Notes: generated by a model from the sequence alone, not told the origin. DNA of 14,332 bases from Methanoregula sp. UBA276 (GCA_002508495.1 DANA01000055.1:1-14332); one strand, 5' to 3'; shown: positions 1-6,691, counted from the stretch's first letter. Translations and numbers: made by a program.

Positions 1-2
1 AG

Positions 3-512
3 ATCCATATACCGGCGGACCTCTTCGAAGTGCGGGACGAAGTCGTTGATGTGCGGGGGGAGGACATTGTTCCTCATGTCATCGAGCCCTCGTACGGCAT
101 CGACCGGATGTGCTATGCAGTCCTTGAGCAGGCGTATGATGAGGATATCGCGGACGGCGAGAAGCGGATCGTGATGCGTCTTTCCCCCAAAGTTGCCCCC
201 CTGCAGGTCGCAGTCTTCCCGCTGATGACCCGTGACGGGCTCGATACGATCGCCGGAGAGATTACCCGCACGCTCCACAGGAAGGGCATCCAGGCGGAAT
301 ACGATGACAGCGGCGCCATCGGCCGCCGTTACCGCCGGCAGGACGAGATCGGCACGCCCTTTGCCGTTACGGTCGATTATGATACAAAGGAGAACAACAC
401 CGTCACCCTCCGCGACCGCGACAGCATGAAGCAGGCACGGGTTGCCATTGAGCAGCTGCCGGAGATTGTTTCTGCGCTGGTTGAGGGAACGAAGACATTT
501 GCGGAACTGTAG
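3..512 (+). CDS. glyS: Glycyl-tRNA synthetase, archaeal type, C-terminal part (5' truncated by window)
   Basis: Charges tRNA-Gly with glycine in the cytoplasm. The frame is open from base 3 and ends with TAG at 510-512; the N-terminal and most catalytic parts lie outside the window. The visible start holds the class II motif 3 region (VIEPSYGIDRM), whose arginine contacts ATP. It is followed by the anticodon-binding domain typical of class II synthetases (PLQVAVFPL, then GAIGRRYRRQDEIGTPF, then TVTLRDRDSMKQ). The GRRYRRQDEIGTP stretch and the length fit the archaeal/eukaryotic GlyRS family; ProRS and ThrRS share the fold, but the SYGIDR context favours GlyRS. A T5 run at 516-520 and a hairpin at 578-602 follow the stop and could end the transcript. 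Its last 47 codons have a diverged second copy at 1708-1848. Confidence 0.9.
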   Translation: MHIPADLFEVRDEVVDVRGEDIVPHVIEPSYGIDRMCYAVLEQAYDEDIADGEKRIVMRLSPKVAPLQVAVFPLMTRDGLDTIAGEITRTLHRKGIQAEYDDSGAIGRRYRRQDEIGTPFAVTVDYDTKENNTVTLRDRDSMKQARVAIEQLPEIVSALVEGTKTFAEL

Positions 513-786
513 TAAATTTTTCAGTAGTTGTTTTACCGGTTATTGTTGGGGGCTTGCGGCCGGATAATATCAGGGGGGCAGGATCGTTCATCAGGATCCT
601 GCTTATTCAACTCCCGACTGACCAGAAGAAATTTTTATGATTATATTCAGAGTATGAGTCAATTTGACCACGTAATTCTCCTGGTACTCATACAAGCTCT
701 TCGGCTCCCGTGATCCGTGAGAACAAGGCTCCGGGTGAATCCCTGAAGAGTGTATACGGTAGCGTCTTCTGACAATATACATCACC
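513..786 (+). promoter_or_regulatory. Hairpin-rich intergenic region and candidate leader of the methyltransferase gene
   Basis: No gene is visible. The stretch holds three inverted repeats. One is a perfect 8-bp stem, GCAGGATC at 578-585 with GATCCTGC at 595-602. The second pairs GTATGAGT (652-659) with ACTCATAC (686-693) and can extend through ACCA/TGGT (667-670 with 682-685) past a 7-nt bulge. The third pairs GAAGA (745-749) with TCTTC (765-769). A TATA-like stretch, ATTTTTAT at 631-638, would place a start of transcription near 660, so the second hairpin would be at the 5' end of a leader of about 140 nt. Whether this is a regulatory leader or leftover sequence is not known. Confidence 0.35.
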
Positions 787-798
787 ATGGAGATTACC

Positions 799-1641
799 AT
801 GCAGATATCCGATCTTCCACGCATAACAAAAAAACCAATCCTGTACGAAAAAGGCACTGCGGAAATGTGGGGGGATGATCATATCTCCCGGCACCTTCTT
901 GAGATGCACATCGACCCCGATTCCGATGCCGCGAGCAGGAAACGGAGCACGATTGAAAATACAGTCCGGTGGATTTGCACATTTCTCGGAACGGGAACCA
1001 GTACAGTTCTCGACCTCGGGTGCGGTCCCGGCCTGTACTGCGAACTGCTTGCGAAACGCGGGCACGATGTTACCGGTGTTGATTATTCCCGGCGTTCGAT
1101 TGAATATGCAAAACAAAGTGCCCAAAAAAACGAACAAAAAATCAGGTACGTTTGCGAAAACTATCTCGATCTCTCTTTTGAGATCTCCTTTGACCTGGTG
1201 ATGATGATCTACTGCGATTTCGATGTCCTCGTTCCCGGGGACCGGGCCCGGCTGCTGGATACGGTATACCGGGCACTGAAACCCGGCGGTCTGTTCATCT
1301 TCGACACGCTCAACCAGAAGGCCCCGGCAGCAATGAAAATTCCCGGCAGGTCATGGGATGCAACAGAGGGAGGGTTCTGGAGAGCGCGGCCTTACCTGGC
1401 CCTTTCGGAGACCTTCCACTACGAGGACGAACATGTCATCCTTCAGCAGCATACGATCTGTCTGGACCACCGCCAGCCGTCACTATACCGCTTCTGGACG
1501 CATTATTATGATCCTGAACGGCTTGGAGGAATACTCGTACAGGCGGGTTTCACCCCCGGTACATTCCACGACGGCCTGCTTCCGGATGACGGTTCCGGTA
1601 TGCATGATATGGTATCGTTCTGCGTGGCCCGGAAACCATAA
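799..1641 (+). CDS. Class I SAM-dependent methyltransferase
   Basis: Soluble cytoplasmic enzyme expected to move a methyl group from S-adenosylmethionine to an unidentified small molecule. Numbered from the ATG at 799 it has 280 residues. The SAM-binding motif I (VLDLGCGPG) is at 70-78, the acidic end of the next strand (VTGVDYS) about 15 residues on, and the strand LFIFDTLN at about 165-172. The N-terminal cap (residues 1-60) and C-terminal half probably form the substrate pocket. An upstream ATG at 787 is in frame but has no ribosome binding site; the one at 799 has GGAG at 789-792, six bases upstream, so I prefer 799. The gene sits alone between the glyS end and a second, diverged glyS 3' end, which suggests insertion. 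The substrate cannot be told from sequence. Confidence 0.85.
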   Translation: MQISDLPRITKKPILYEKGTAEMWGDDHISRHLLEMHIDPDSDAASRKRSTIENTVRWICTFLGTGTSTVLDLGCGPGLYCELLAKRGHDVTGVDYSRRSIEYAKQSAQKNEQKIRYVCENYLDLSFEISFDLVMMIYCDFDVLVPGDRARLLDTVYRALKPGGLFIFDTLNQKAPAAMKIPGRSWDATEGGFWRARPYLALSETFHYEDEHVILQQHTICLDHRQPSLYRFWTHYYDPERLGGILVQAGFTPGTFHDGLLPDDGSGMHDMVSFCVARKP

Positions 1642-1674
1642 AAAAATCCTTTTTAAGGTACTTATTTTGGGTGA

Positions 1675-1854
1675 GCCGTGCACCGGTATCATGTTGCAGA
1701 GCGGATCACGGTCGGTTATGAGACAAAGGAAAACCATACCGTGACCCTCCGTGACCGGGATTCGATGAAGCAGGTGCGGGTTGGTGTCAGCGGGCTGCCG
1801 GAGATTGTCTGGAAGCTGGTTGCGGGGACGAAGACGTTAGCAGAACCGAAGTGA
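1675..1854 (+). pseudogene. Diverged duplicate of the glyS 3' end (glycyl-tRNA synthetase remnant)
   Basis: The frame is open from 1675, just after a TGA at 1672-1674, to TGA at 1852-1854. From 1708 to 1848 it aligns without gaps to the last 47 codons of the intact glyS (369-509). By hand count 107 of 141 bases and 34 of 47 residues match, with shared blocks such as TVTLRDRDSMKQ, LPEIV and GTKT. Upstream of 1708 the likeness fades (HRYHVAERI against RRYRRQDEIGTPFAV), and the catalytic domain is absent, so this is a fragment and not a working synthetase. A T9 run (1855-1863) follows directly and may still act as a terminator. The divergence is larger than expected for a recent local copy, so it may come from another methanogen's glyS. 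What is clear is homology; the origin is inference. Confidence 0.8.
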
Positions 1855-1863
1855 TTTTTTTTT
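1855..1863 (+). terminator. T-run after the glyS remnant
   Basis: Nine consecutive T bases directly after the remnant stop codon. Archaeal RNA polymerase stops at such runs without needing a hairpin. It could end the methyltransferase transcript, since the stretch after 1641 has only shorter T runs. Confidence 0.45.
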
Positions 1864-1886
1864 ACGGACTGTTCCCGCAAAGCTAT

Positions 1887-1972
1887 ACTGACGGGGGCTG
1901 ATACCCATATCCCCTTGCGATGCCTGCCGTCGCCCCGAAGGACGCCCCGCGGCGGCCTCAAAGAAGTTTTTT
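1887..1972 (+). repeat. Dispersed intergenic repeat, copy A
   Basis: The core at 1926-1960 matches copy C (8257-8291) in 30 of 35 positions with no gaps; all five differences are transitions. The core can fold into an 8-bp stem (1926-1933 with 1949-1956) around a loop containing CCGAAGG. The upstream part (CTGACGGGG, ATACC, CATATC) also recurs in copy C at 8203-8226. A T6 run follows at 1967-1972. The short GGG-CTGATA-CCC element at 1895-1903 recurs in copy B. It looks like a mobile or RNA-forming intergenic element. Confidence 0.6.
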
Positions 1973-2129
1973 AAGAAATGCATGGTCAATGGTTAAAATT
2001 CTAAAAATCTGGATTAATTCAGCAGCTTTTTCTCATATATTTTTACTAAAAAAGGGTATTGGCAGTTTTTTCGTACACTGGCCCGGTGGAAAGAACACAT
2101 TGATGTTTTTCCGGAAGAATTGATACTCG

Positions 2130-2702
2130 ATGGATATCCTCAAGACTTTGTATATATCCAACAGGAAGGACTGGCGGGCCTGGCTTGAGAAGAATTTTGA
2201 GAAAGAGAAAGAGATCTGGCTTGTATATCCAAAAAAATCCTCAGGAAAATCGAGAATTTTATATAATGATGCAGTAGAGGAAGCATTGTGTTTCGGCTGG
2301 ATTGACAGTATAGTAAAAAAACTTGATGATAATTGCAGTGCACAGCGCTTCTCGCCACGAGATCCAAAAAGCGCGTTCTCCCAGGCCAACAAAGAGAGGT
2401 TGAAATGGCTTCTGCATAAGAACATGATTCACCCCTCACTCCTTGATACCGTCAAGGAAACGCTGAAAGAGAAGTTTATTTTCCCTCCTGATATTTTGAC
2501 AGCACTAAAAAACGACAGCGCCGCATGGAAAAATTATCAGAAGTTTACTCCTTCCTACAGACGAATCCGCATCGCTTATATTGATGCAGCGCGGAAACGT
2601 CCCGCGGAATTTGAAAAGCGTCTCAGGAATTTTATCAGGAAGACCAGAGATAATAAAAAGATCGGGTTTGGCGGGATAGAAAAGTATTATGTGACTCATT
2701 AG
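2130..2702 (+). CDS. YdeI/OmdA (OmpD-associated) family protein
   Basis: A soluble 190-residue protein of the YdeI/OmpD-associated family, whose members are scattered through bacteria and some archaea and have no settled enzymatic role; some bacterial relatives are linked to stress or peptide resistance. Family hallmarks are an N-terminal WRAWLEKNF segment, the core DAVEEALCFGWIDS (about residues 48-61), the RFSPRDPKSAFSQANKER block that follows, and a lysine/arginine-rich C-terminal helical part (PSYRRIRIAYIDAARKRP). No signal peptide or membrane segment is seen. The start at 2130 has no good ribosome binding site. Codons are much richer in A/T at third positions than in glyS or hef, which suggests acquisition by transfer along with the neighbouring zinc-ribbon gene. 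The nearest TATA-like sequence is CATATATTTTTA at about 2034-2045. Confidence 0.8.
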   Translation: MDILKTLYISNRKDWRAWLEKNFEKEKEIWLVYPKKSSGKSRILYNDAVEEALCFGWIDSIVKKLDDNCSAQRFSPRDPKSAFSQANKERLKWLLHKNMIHPSLLDTVKETLKEKFIFPPDILTALKNDSAAWKNYQKFTPSYRRIRIAYIDAARKRPAEFEKRLRNFIRKTRDNKKIGFGGIEKYYVTH

Positions 2703-2784
2703 TATTTCCGGGCGGCTTATGTCAGAGAAAGGGGCCGGATCCGTTCAGCTCACCGCGATCCCGGTTAAGGATCAGGAACAGGTC

Positions 2785-2792
2785 TTTTTTTT
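2785..2792 (+). terminator. T8 run downstream of the YdeI/OmdA-family gene
   Basis: Eight T bases about 80 nt after the stop at 2702, in the 113-bp space before the convergent zinc-ribbon gene. Consistent with an archaeal T-run terminator. Confidence 0.4.
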
Positions 2793-2815
2793 AAAAGGAG
2801 AAACGCCATTAAAAT

Positions 2816-3175
2816 TCATGGTTTTGTCTTATGGAAAAATGCACCAATAATAAAAAATATTGCGACAAGCCACCCGAGATAAAATATCCACGAGATGATT
2901 TCTGAACACCCTAATAATGCAGCACTCCATAAATCACCACCGCTACAGACGGATGCATATTTAGCCAGTGTAATATGTGAATTTAAACCCATCATATTCA
3001 ATGGCAAAAAATACATCGTTACGAGTATTATCAACCCAACCCCTATTGCAATAGGGTCTGGTGAATAGTGATATTGTGGAGTTGAGGGTAAAGACGGATT
3101 TGTTAAGGTTGCACCACATTCTCCACAAAATTGGTTGGTATCAGGATTCTCCTTTCCGCATTTTTGACAAAACAT
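2816..3175 (-). CDS. Zinc-ribbon protein with two membrane segments
   Basis: A 119-residue protein with an N-terminal zinc ribbon, C3-x2-C6 and C17-x2-C20 (FCQKCGKE and FCGECGA), of the double-Cys type often found at the start of small prokaryotic membrane proteins. A short Ser/Pro/Tyr-rich linker follows. Two hydrophobic segments suit membrane helices: about residues 43-62 (IAIGVGLIILVTMYF) and 92-113 (ISWIFYLGWLVAIFF). The ribbon would face the cytoplasm if the usual topology holds. The function is unknown. It is convergent with the YdeI/OmdA-family gene and, like it, rich in A+T. Upstream, TTTAATTAAA at 3185-3194 and the small palindrome ACGATAATCGT at 3197-3207 are possible control elements, but their spacing to the start is not a clean leaderless promoter. 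Confidence 0.75.
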   Translation of the reverse strand: MFCQKCGKENPDTNQFCGECGATLTNPSLPSTPQYHYSPDPIAIGVGLIILVTMYFLPLNMMGLNSHITLAKYASVCSGGDLWSAALLGCSEIISWIFYLGWLVAIFFIIGAFFHKTKP

Positions 3176-3512
3176 ATATCAAGGTTTAATTAAACGACGA
3201 TAATCGTTTCTAAAAATGACGATGAACAAATTTCATATAATATTTTTTAGTACAACAACAGTCAACAGTGTGTTATTTCAAAAAAAACTATCCTTGTTGT
3301 AAGTAAAAAAAATCGATAAAACTTCCTGTTCCGTTATTGTATATACATTTCGCAAACCGGTAATCGCCCGCCGTGACCCGGAGAGACCCTGAGGAGGGAG
3401 CACTCGTAATTCCAGATATGCTAAACCGGGGACCTGATCAGTACCGGCCCACCATTTTCAGGGTACGCACAATTCCCCTTATTACCCGGGCAGACAAATC
3501 CCCTTCAGGAAT
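3176..3512. promoter_or_regulatory. Divergent intergenic region between zinc-ribbon gene and hef
   Basis: About 337 bp. The left half (to about 3330) is rich in A+T, like the two genes to its left, and has poly-A/T stretches but no gene. The right half carries a clear TATA box (3340-3347) and a possible small ORF (3373-3516) that runs into hef. If that ORF is not translated, hef has an unusually long leader of about 140 nt. Confidence 0.5.
3340..3347 (+). promoter_or_regulatory. TATA box for the hef transcript
   Basis: TATATACA. Transcription would start near 3370-3373, which coincides with a GTG codon at 3373 that opens a small ORF; this would make a leaderless message reading into hef. Confidence 0.5.
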
Positions 3513-3516
3513 ATGA
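3373..3516 (+). CDS. Possible small ORF (47 aa) overlapping the hef start
   Basis: Starts with GTG at 3373, 26 nt after the TATA box at 3340-3347, which is the spacing of a leaderless archaeal gene. An internal ATG at 3418 would give 32 residues. It ends with TGA at 3514-3516, overlapping the hef ATG (3513-3515) as ATGA, a usual sign of translational coupling. The peptide begins VTRRDPEEGALVIPD and ends TRADKSPSGI; it has no membrane segment and I recognise no family. Third-position G+C is only about half by hand count, so the coding signal is weak. It could be a regulatory upstream ORF, a small conserved protein, or chance. Confidence 0.35.
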   Translation: MTRRDPEEGALVIPDMLNRGPDQYRPTIFRVRTIPLITRADKSPSGI

Positions 3517-5750
3517 GCTGCATCAGCCATCCCCTCATCAGGCCGGACAGCCTCGAGTCCCGCGAGTACCAGCTCTCCATTGCCATGAAGTCGCTGGATG
3601 CAAACACCATGGTGATCCTGCCGACCGGCCTTGGCAAGACGGCAGTAGCCCTGCTCGTAGCCGCCTCACGGCTCTATAACGAGAAGGGCAAAGTGCTGAT
3701 GCTCGCCCCCACAAAGCCGCTCGTGGAGCAGCACCTCCGCTATTTCGAGCGGTTCCTCGTTCTCCGGCCCGATGGCGATCCGGCCCCGTCACCGTTTGTC
3801 ATGTTCACGGGCGAGGCCCCGCCTGCCGAACGTACTGCTGACTGGGAACGGGCAACCGTGATCCTCGCAACCCCGCAGGTCATCAAGAACGACCTGATCG
3901 CCGGCCGGTATACACTCGCTGATGTCACGCTCATGATCGTTGACGAGTGCCACCGCGCTGTGGGGAATTACGCGTACGTGTTCCTTGCCGGCCGCTATCT
4001 TGCAACCGCCGCAAAACCGCTCCTCCTCGCGATGACTGCGTCGCCGGGCGGGATCCAGGAGAAAGTGCAGGAGGTCTGTTCGAACCTCGGGATTGAGCAT
4101 GTCGAGAACCGGACCGAGAACGACCCGGATGTCCGCCCGTACGTCTTCGAGCGGGAACTTGAATTCATTACTATCGATCTCCCGCCGGAGCTCAAGGCAG
4201 CGATTCAGGTCATCAACGGGCTCATCGAGAACCGGCTTGCCCTGCTCGCGTCCCTCCATTTCACCGTCCCCAAACGGGAAAAACTCTCGATGCGCGAGCT
4301 CAATGCGATCAATGCCCAGATCCAGGAGCGGATCGCCAACCGGGATCCTGCTGGATACGCCGCTGCTTCGGTCTATGCCGAGTGCATGAAGCTCAGGCAT
4401 GCGGTCATGCTTGCCGAGTCGCAGGGCAGCGAAGTGCTCAAAGGGTATATCGCAAAACTGATCGCAGAAGGTACCGGTTCCGGCGGGAGCAAGGCGAGCC
4501 AGCGGCTCGCGGCCGACCAGTCCTTCCGCGAGCTCTTCGAACGTTCGGGGATATGGACAAAGGAATTACACCCGAAGATGGAGATTGCTCTGGGACTTGT
4601 CCGGGAACAGCTGGAAGCGCATCCCGACAGCCGGATCATCATCTTTGCCACGTACCGGGACACGGTCCAGCTGCTCGTTGATTTCCTTGCCGCCAACGGG
4701 ATCGCCAGCGAGCGGTTCGTGGGGCAGGCAACAAAGGATGCAGAGAAGGGGCTCTCGCAGAAAAAGCAGATTGCGGCCCTGGACCGCTTTCGTGCGGGGG
4801 AGTTCAAAGTCCTTATCGCAACATCGGTTGGCGAGGAGGGGCTTGATGTGCCATCCACTGACATGGTTATCTTTTACGAGGCTGTACCTTCCGAGATCCG
4901 TTCCATCCAGCGCAAAGGACGTACCGGCCGGTCCGGAGCGGGCCGGGTGGTCGTCCTGGTAACGAAAGGCACGTCCGACGAAGTGTTCCGGCACGTCAGC
5001 GCAGCTAAGGAGAAGATGATGCACAAGAGCATGCGTTCGCTGGGGAGCATGACATCCCCCGTGCCCCGCCCGGCCGGTGCAGAACAGGCCAGCATCGGGG
5101 AGTTCACCCCACAGGGCCCGAGGATTGCCATCGATGACCGGGAAACCTCCTCGAAAGTCGTGGAAGTCCTCTCCGGCATGGGCGCCGCGATCCGGCTCGA
5201 ACGGCTCGCGTGCGGTGACTATGCAATCGGAGACCGGATCCTCGTAGAACGCAAGACGGCGCGTGACTTCGCGGATACGCTCGTGAACCGGGATCTCCTC
5301 GGGCAGGTCAAGGCCATGGCGGATGCGGCGATCAGGCCAGTCCTGATCATCGAGGGCGGCGACCTTTATACCCAGCGGGACATCCACCCGAATGCGATCA
5401 GAGGGGTGCTTGCGGCCCTGACTGTCGACATGGGCGTCTCGGTCCTGTTCACCCGCGATGAAGAGGACACGGCGCAGATGCTTATGGTGCTCGCGAAGCG
5501 CGAGGAAGGTGAGCGCGGGGAGCGGAAGGTGCACCCCCACAAAATCCATCGCTCGGTCCGCGAGGACCAGGAATATATCATCTCGGCGTTCCCCGAGATC
5601 GGGATGAAGAACGCCCGGTTGCTGCTATCGCATTTCGGATCGATCCAGGGAATTGTGAATGCATCTTTGGAAGAACTTGTGGCGGTGAAGGGGATCGGGG
5701 AGAAGACCGGGCAGAAAGTGTTTGATCTGTGCCGGGCCCAGTACAAGTAA
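3513..5750 (+). CDS. hef: Hef: archaeal SF2 helicase / XPF-family structure-specific nuclease
   Basis: Acts on stalled replication forks, unwinding and cutting branched DNA; it is the archaeal relative of FANCM and XPF/Mus81. It has 745 residues, close to the usual size of about 750. N-terminal superfamily 2 helicase: conserved SHPLIRP at 5-11, Walker A LPTGLGKT at 36-43, DECH box at 144-147, TASPG at 175-179, motif VI QRKGRTGR at 466-473. A linker follows, then an ERCC4 nuclease domain with DDRE at 541-544 and the catalytic ERKTARD at 579-585. The end (about 690-745) is a tandem helix-hairpin-helix (FPEIGMKNARLLLSHFGS, VAVKGIGEKTGQKV). All key catalytic residues are present. The start at 3513 is the first possible one after an in-frame TGA at 3435-3437 and keeps the conserved N-terminus. 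A T7 run (5751-5757) follows the stop. Confidence 0.95.
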   Translation: MSCISHPLIRPDSLESREYQLSIAMKSLDANTMVILPTGLGKTAVALLVAASRLYNEKGKVLMLAPTKPLVEQHLRYFERFLVLRPDGDPAPSPFVMFTGEAPPAERTADWERATVILATPQVIKNDLIAGRYTLADVTLMIVDECHRAVGNYAYVFLAGRYLATAAKPLLLAMTASPGGIQEKVQEVCSNLGIEHVENRTENDPDVRPYVFERELEFITIDLPPELKAAIQVINGLIENRLALLASLHFTVPKREKLSMRELNAINAQIQERIANRDPAGYAAASVYAECMKLRHAVMLAESQGSEVLKGYIAKLIAEGTGSGGSKASQRLAADQSFRELFERSGIWTKELHPKMEIALGLVREQLEAHPDSRIIIFATYRDTVQLLVDFLAANGIASERFVGQATKDAEKGLSQKKQIAALDRFRAGEFKVLIATSVGEEGLDVPSTDMVIFYEAVPSEIRSIQRKGRTGRSGAGRVVVLVTKGTSDEVFRHVSAAKEKMMHKSMRSLGSMTSPVPRPAGAEQASIGEFTPQGPRIAIDDRETSSKVVEVLSGMGAAIRLERLACGDYAIGDRILVERKTARDFADTLVNRDLLGQVKAMADAAIRPVLIIEGGDLYTQRDIHPNAIRGVLAALTVDMGVSVLFTRDEEDTAQMLMVLAKREEGERGERKVHPHKIHRSVREDQEYIISAFPEIGMKNARLLLSHFGSIQGIVNASLEELVAVKGIGEKTGQKVFDLCRAQYK

Positions 5751-5757
5751 TTTTTTT
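5751..5757 (+). terminator. T7 run directly after hef
   Basis: Seven T bases begin right after the TAA of hef, fitting an archaeal T-run terminator. Confidence 0.5.
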
Positions 5758-5780
5758 CATTCTGATTATTTTGTTAAGAT

Positions 5781-5934
5781 AGGGGCTGACACCCCCGGAT
5801 CCCTGGCGAGAACAGGTGAATCCCCGACAGGGCGCCTCCGCGGTCGACCGATTTATCGGTAATTGTGCCTAACGCGGGGATCTTCCGCGTCGTGCTGCGG
5901 AGCAGCCATGAGGCGGGGGGCCCGTAATTTTTTT
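5781..5934 (+). repeat. Degenerate repeat copy B followed by three hairpins and a T-run
   Basis: GGGG-CTGACA-CCCC (5782-5795) recalls GGG-CTGATA-CCC of copy A, and CCCGA plus AGGGCGCC (5823-5836, one inserted base) recalls the core of copies A and C. Then come three hairpins: ACCGAT/ATCGGT (5847-5852 with 5855-5860), ACGCGG/CCGCGT (5872-5877 with 5885-5890) and GCTGC/GCAGC (5894-5898 with 5902-5906). A T7 run ends the series at 5928-5934. This could be a small structured RNA with its own terminator, or an old repeat remnant. Confidence 0.4.
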
Positions 5935-6185
5935 GGATTTTCTTCCGGTTTAATCGTAACGAGAAGAAAAAAGATGTGCTTTGAAGAACTCAGGTAAAAG
6001 TGACTAATCGCCCCCCCCTGCATCAGCCTTCTCCCGTCGGGGACTCAATCGCGCATGCGATGCCCTGGAATTACCTGTATTATCCCCATTCAAAATTGAT
6101 CTGGAATACGGCGTTATCGCATTCGGGGCTGCCACCATGGCGGGAGCGAAGCCCATAAGGGCGTCAGAATTGTACGATGGGTTTT

Positions 6186-6211
6186 AACAGAGCAAAATCA
6201 ACAGAGCAAAA
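6186..6211. repeat. 14-bp tandem repeat, two units
   Basis: AACAGAGCAAAA occurs at 6186-6197 and again at 6200-6211, separated by TC. It lies just downstream of the minus-strand zinc-protein gene and partly overlaps its terminator A-runs. Probably slippage or a small duplication. Confidence 0.7.
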
Positions 6212-6223
6212 AAATGAAAAAAA
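6208..6223 (-). terminator. Double T7 terminator of the autoantigen-type zinc protein gene
   Basis: On the minus strand two T7 runs (6217-6223 and 6208-6214) start 12 nt after the stop codon at 6235-6237. This is a good archaeal T-run terminator. Confidence 0.55.
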
Positions 6224-6234
6224 CCATTCGGGAT

Positions 6235-6663
6235 TTACAGCCGGCACAGCGTCTCAAGCGCGCCGGCCCCTTCCTTTACCGCTGTCATCAGGGTGAGGAC
6301 GTGGCCCGGGTCCTTCTCGGTCTGGATGCGGAGGCACAGGGAATGGATCGTGAAGGCGAGTTCCTCGGCAAGACCGCCATCATTGCAGGATTCCCCATCA
6401 TGATCCTCCCCGCAGGTACAGGTGTCTCCTCCATTGTTCACGTGCACCGCTGACGGGGCCTGCGCCGGGGCGGCACCCGCCTTTTTTATATCCTCTGCAT
6501 TCCCGCTCTCTGTCGGCGATTCATTCTCTGCACAGACGACACAGAATGTCCTGCCCTTGACTTCAAACAGGGGGCATCCGCAGGTCCTGCATGCCTTTTC
6601 CAGCATCTTCCCCCCTTTCAGGAGGTATTCAGCCATGATTTCATCTTCTTTTCGTGTCGGCAT
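6235..6663 (-). CDS. Sjogren's syndrome/scleroderma autoantigen 1 (p27)-type zinc-ribbon protein
   Basis: A 142-residue soluble protein. The N-terminal half has the archaeal form of the autoantigen p27 domain: a helical DEIMAEYLLKGGKMLEKA, then a zinc ribbon with C25, C28, C41 and C44 (CRTCGCPLFEVKGRTFCVVC). A low-complexity Ala/Pro linker and an unusual Cys/His/acidic patch (CTCGEDHDGESC) follow, and the last 45 residues look helical. Family members are common in euryarchaea but have no defined role; some sort of nucleic-acid or protein binding is only a guess. The start at 6663 is supported by GGTGAT on the minus strand (6667-6672), three bases upstream and complementary to the 16S 3' end. 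It is divergent from the UPF0147 gene across 79 bp. Confidence 0.8.
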   Translation of the reverse strand: MPTRKEDEIMAEYLLKGGKMLEKACRTCGCPLFEVKGRTFCVVCAENESPTESGNAEDIKKAGAAPAQAPSAVHVNNGGDTCTCGEDHDGESCNDGGLAEELAFTIHSLCLRIQTEKDPGHVLTLMTAVKEGAGALETLCRL

Positions 6664-6691
6664 CTGATCACCGTCGAATGGATATTCAACC

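Larger units (their letters stand above)
5758..6234. other. Non-coding region after hef with hairpins and short repeats
   Basis: About 480 bp with no gene I can support. The left part (5781-5934) is described separately as repeat copy B plus a hairpin chain. The part 5940-6120 shows no clear structure. At 6126-6164 a GC-rich stretch begins GGGGCTGCCACC and contains GGGAGCGAAGCCC; it may be a distant relative of the repeats but I cannot prove it. A 14-bp tandem repeat (6186-6211) and two A7 runs close the region. Confidence 0.5.

Noticed and set aside
688..1137. Minus-strand open frame of 149 codons over the methyltransferase
   Set aside because: Overlaps the SAM-binding half of a clear methyltransferase and has no recognisable motif or ribosome site.
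4566..5549. Long minus-strand open frame (327 codons) inside hef
   Set aside because: Hef is intact with all motifs; the antisense product is compositionally odd and is a shadow of hef codon bias.
6126..6164. GC-rich stretch beginning GGGGCTGCC as a fourth repeat copy
   Set aside because: Only the first few bases agree with the repeats; the core with CCGAAGG is missing.
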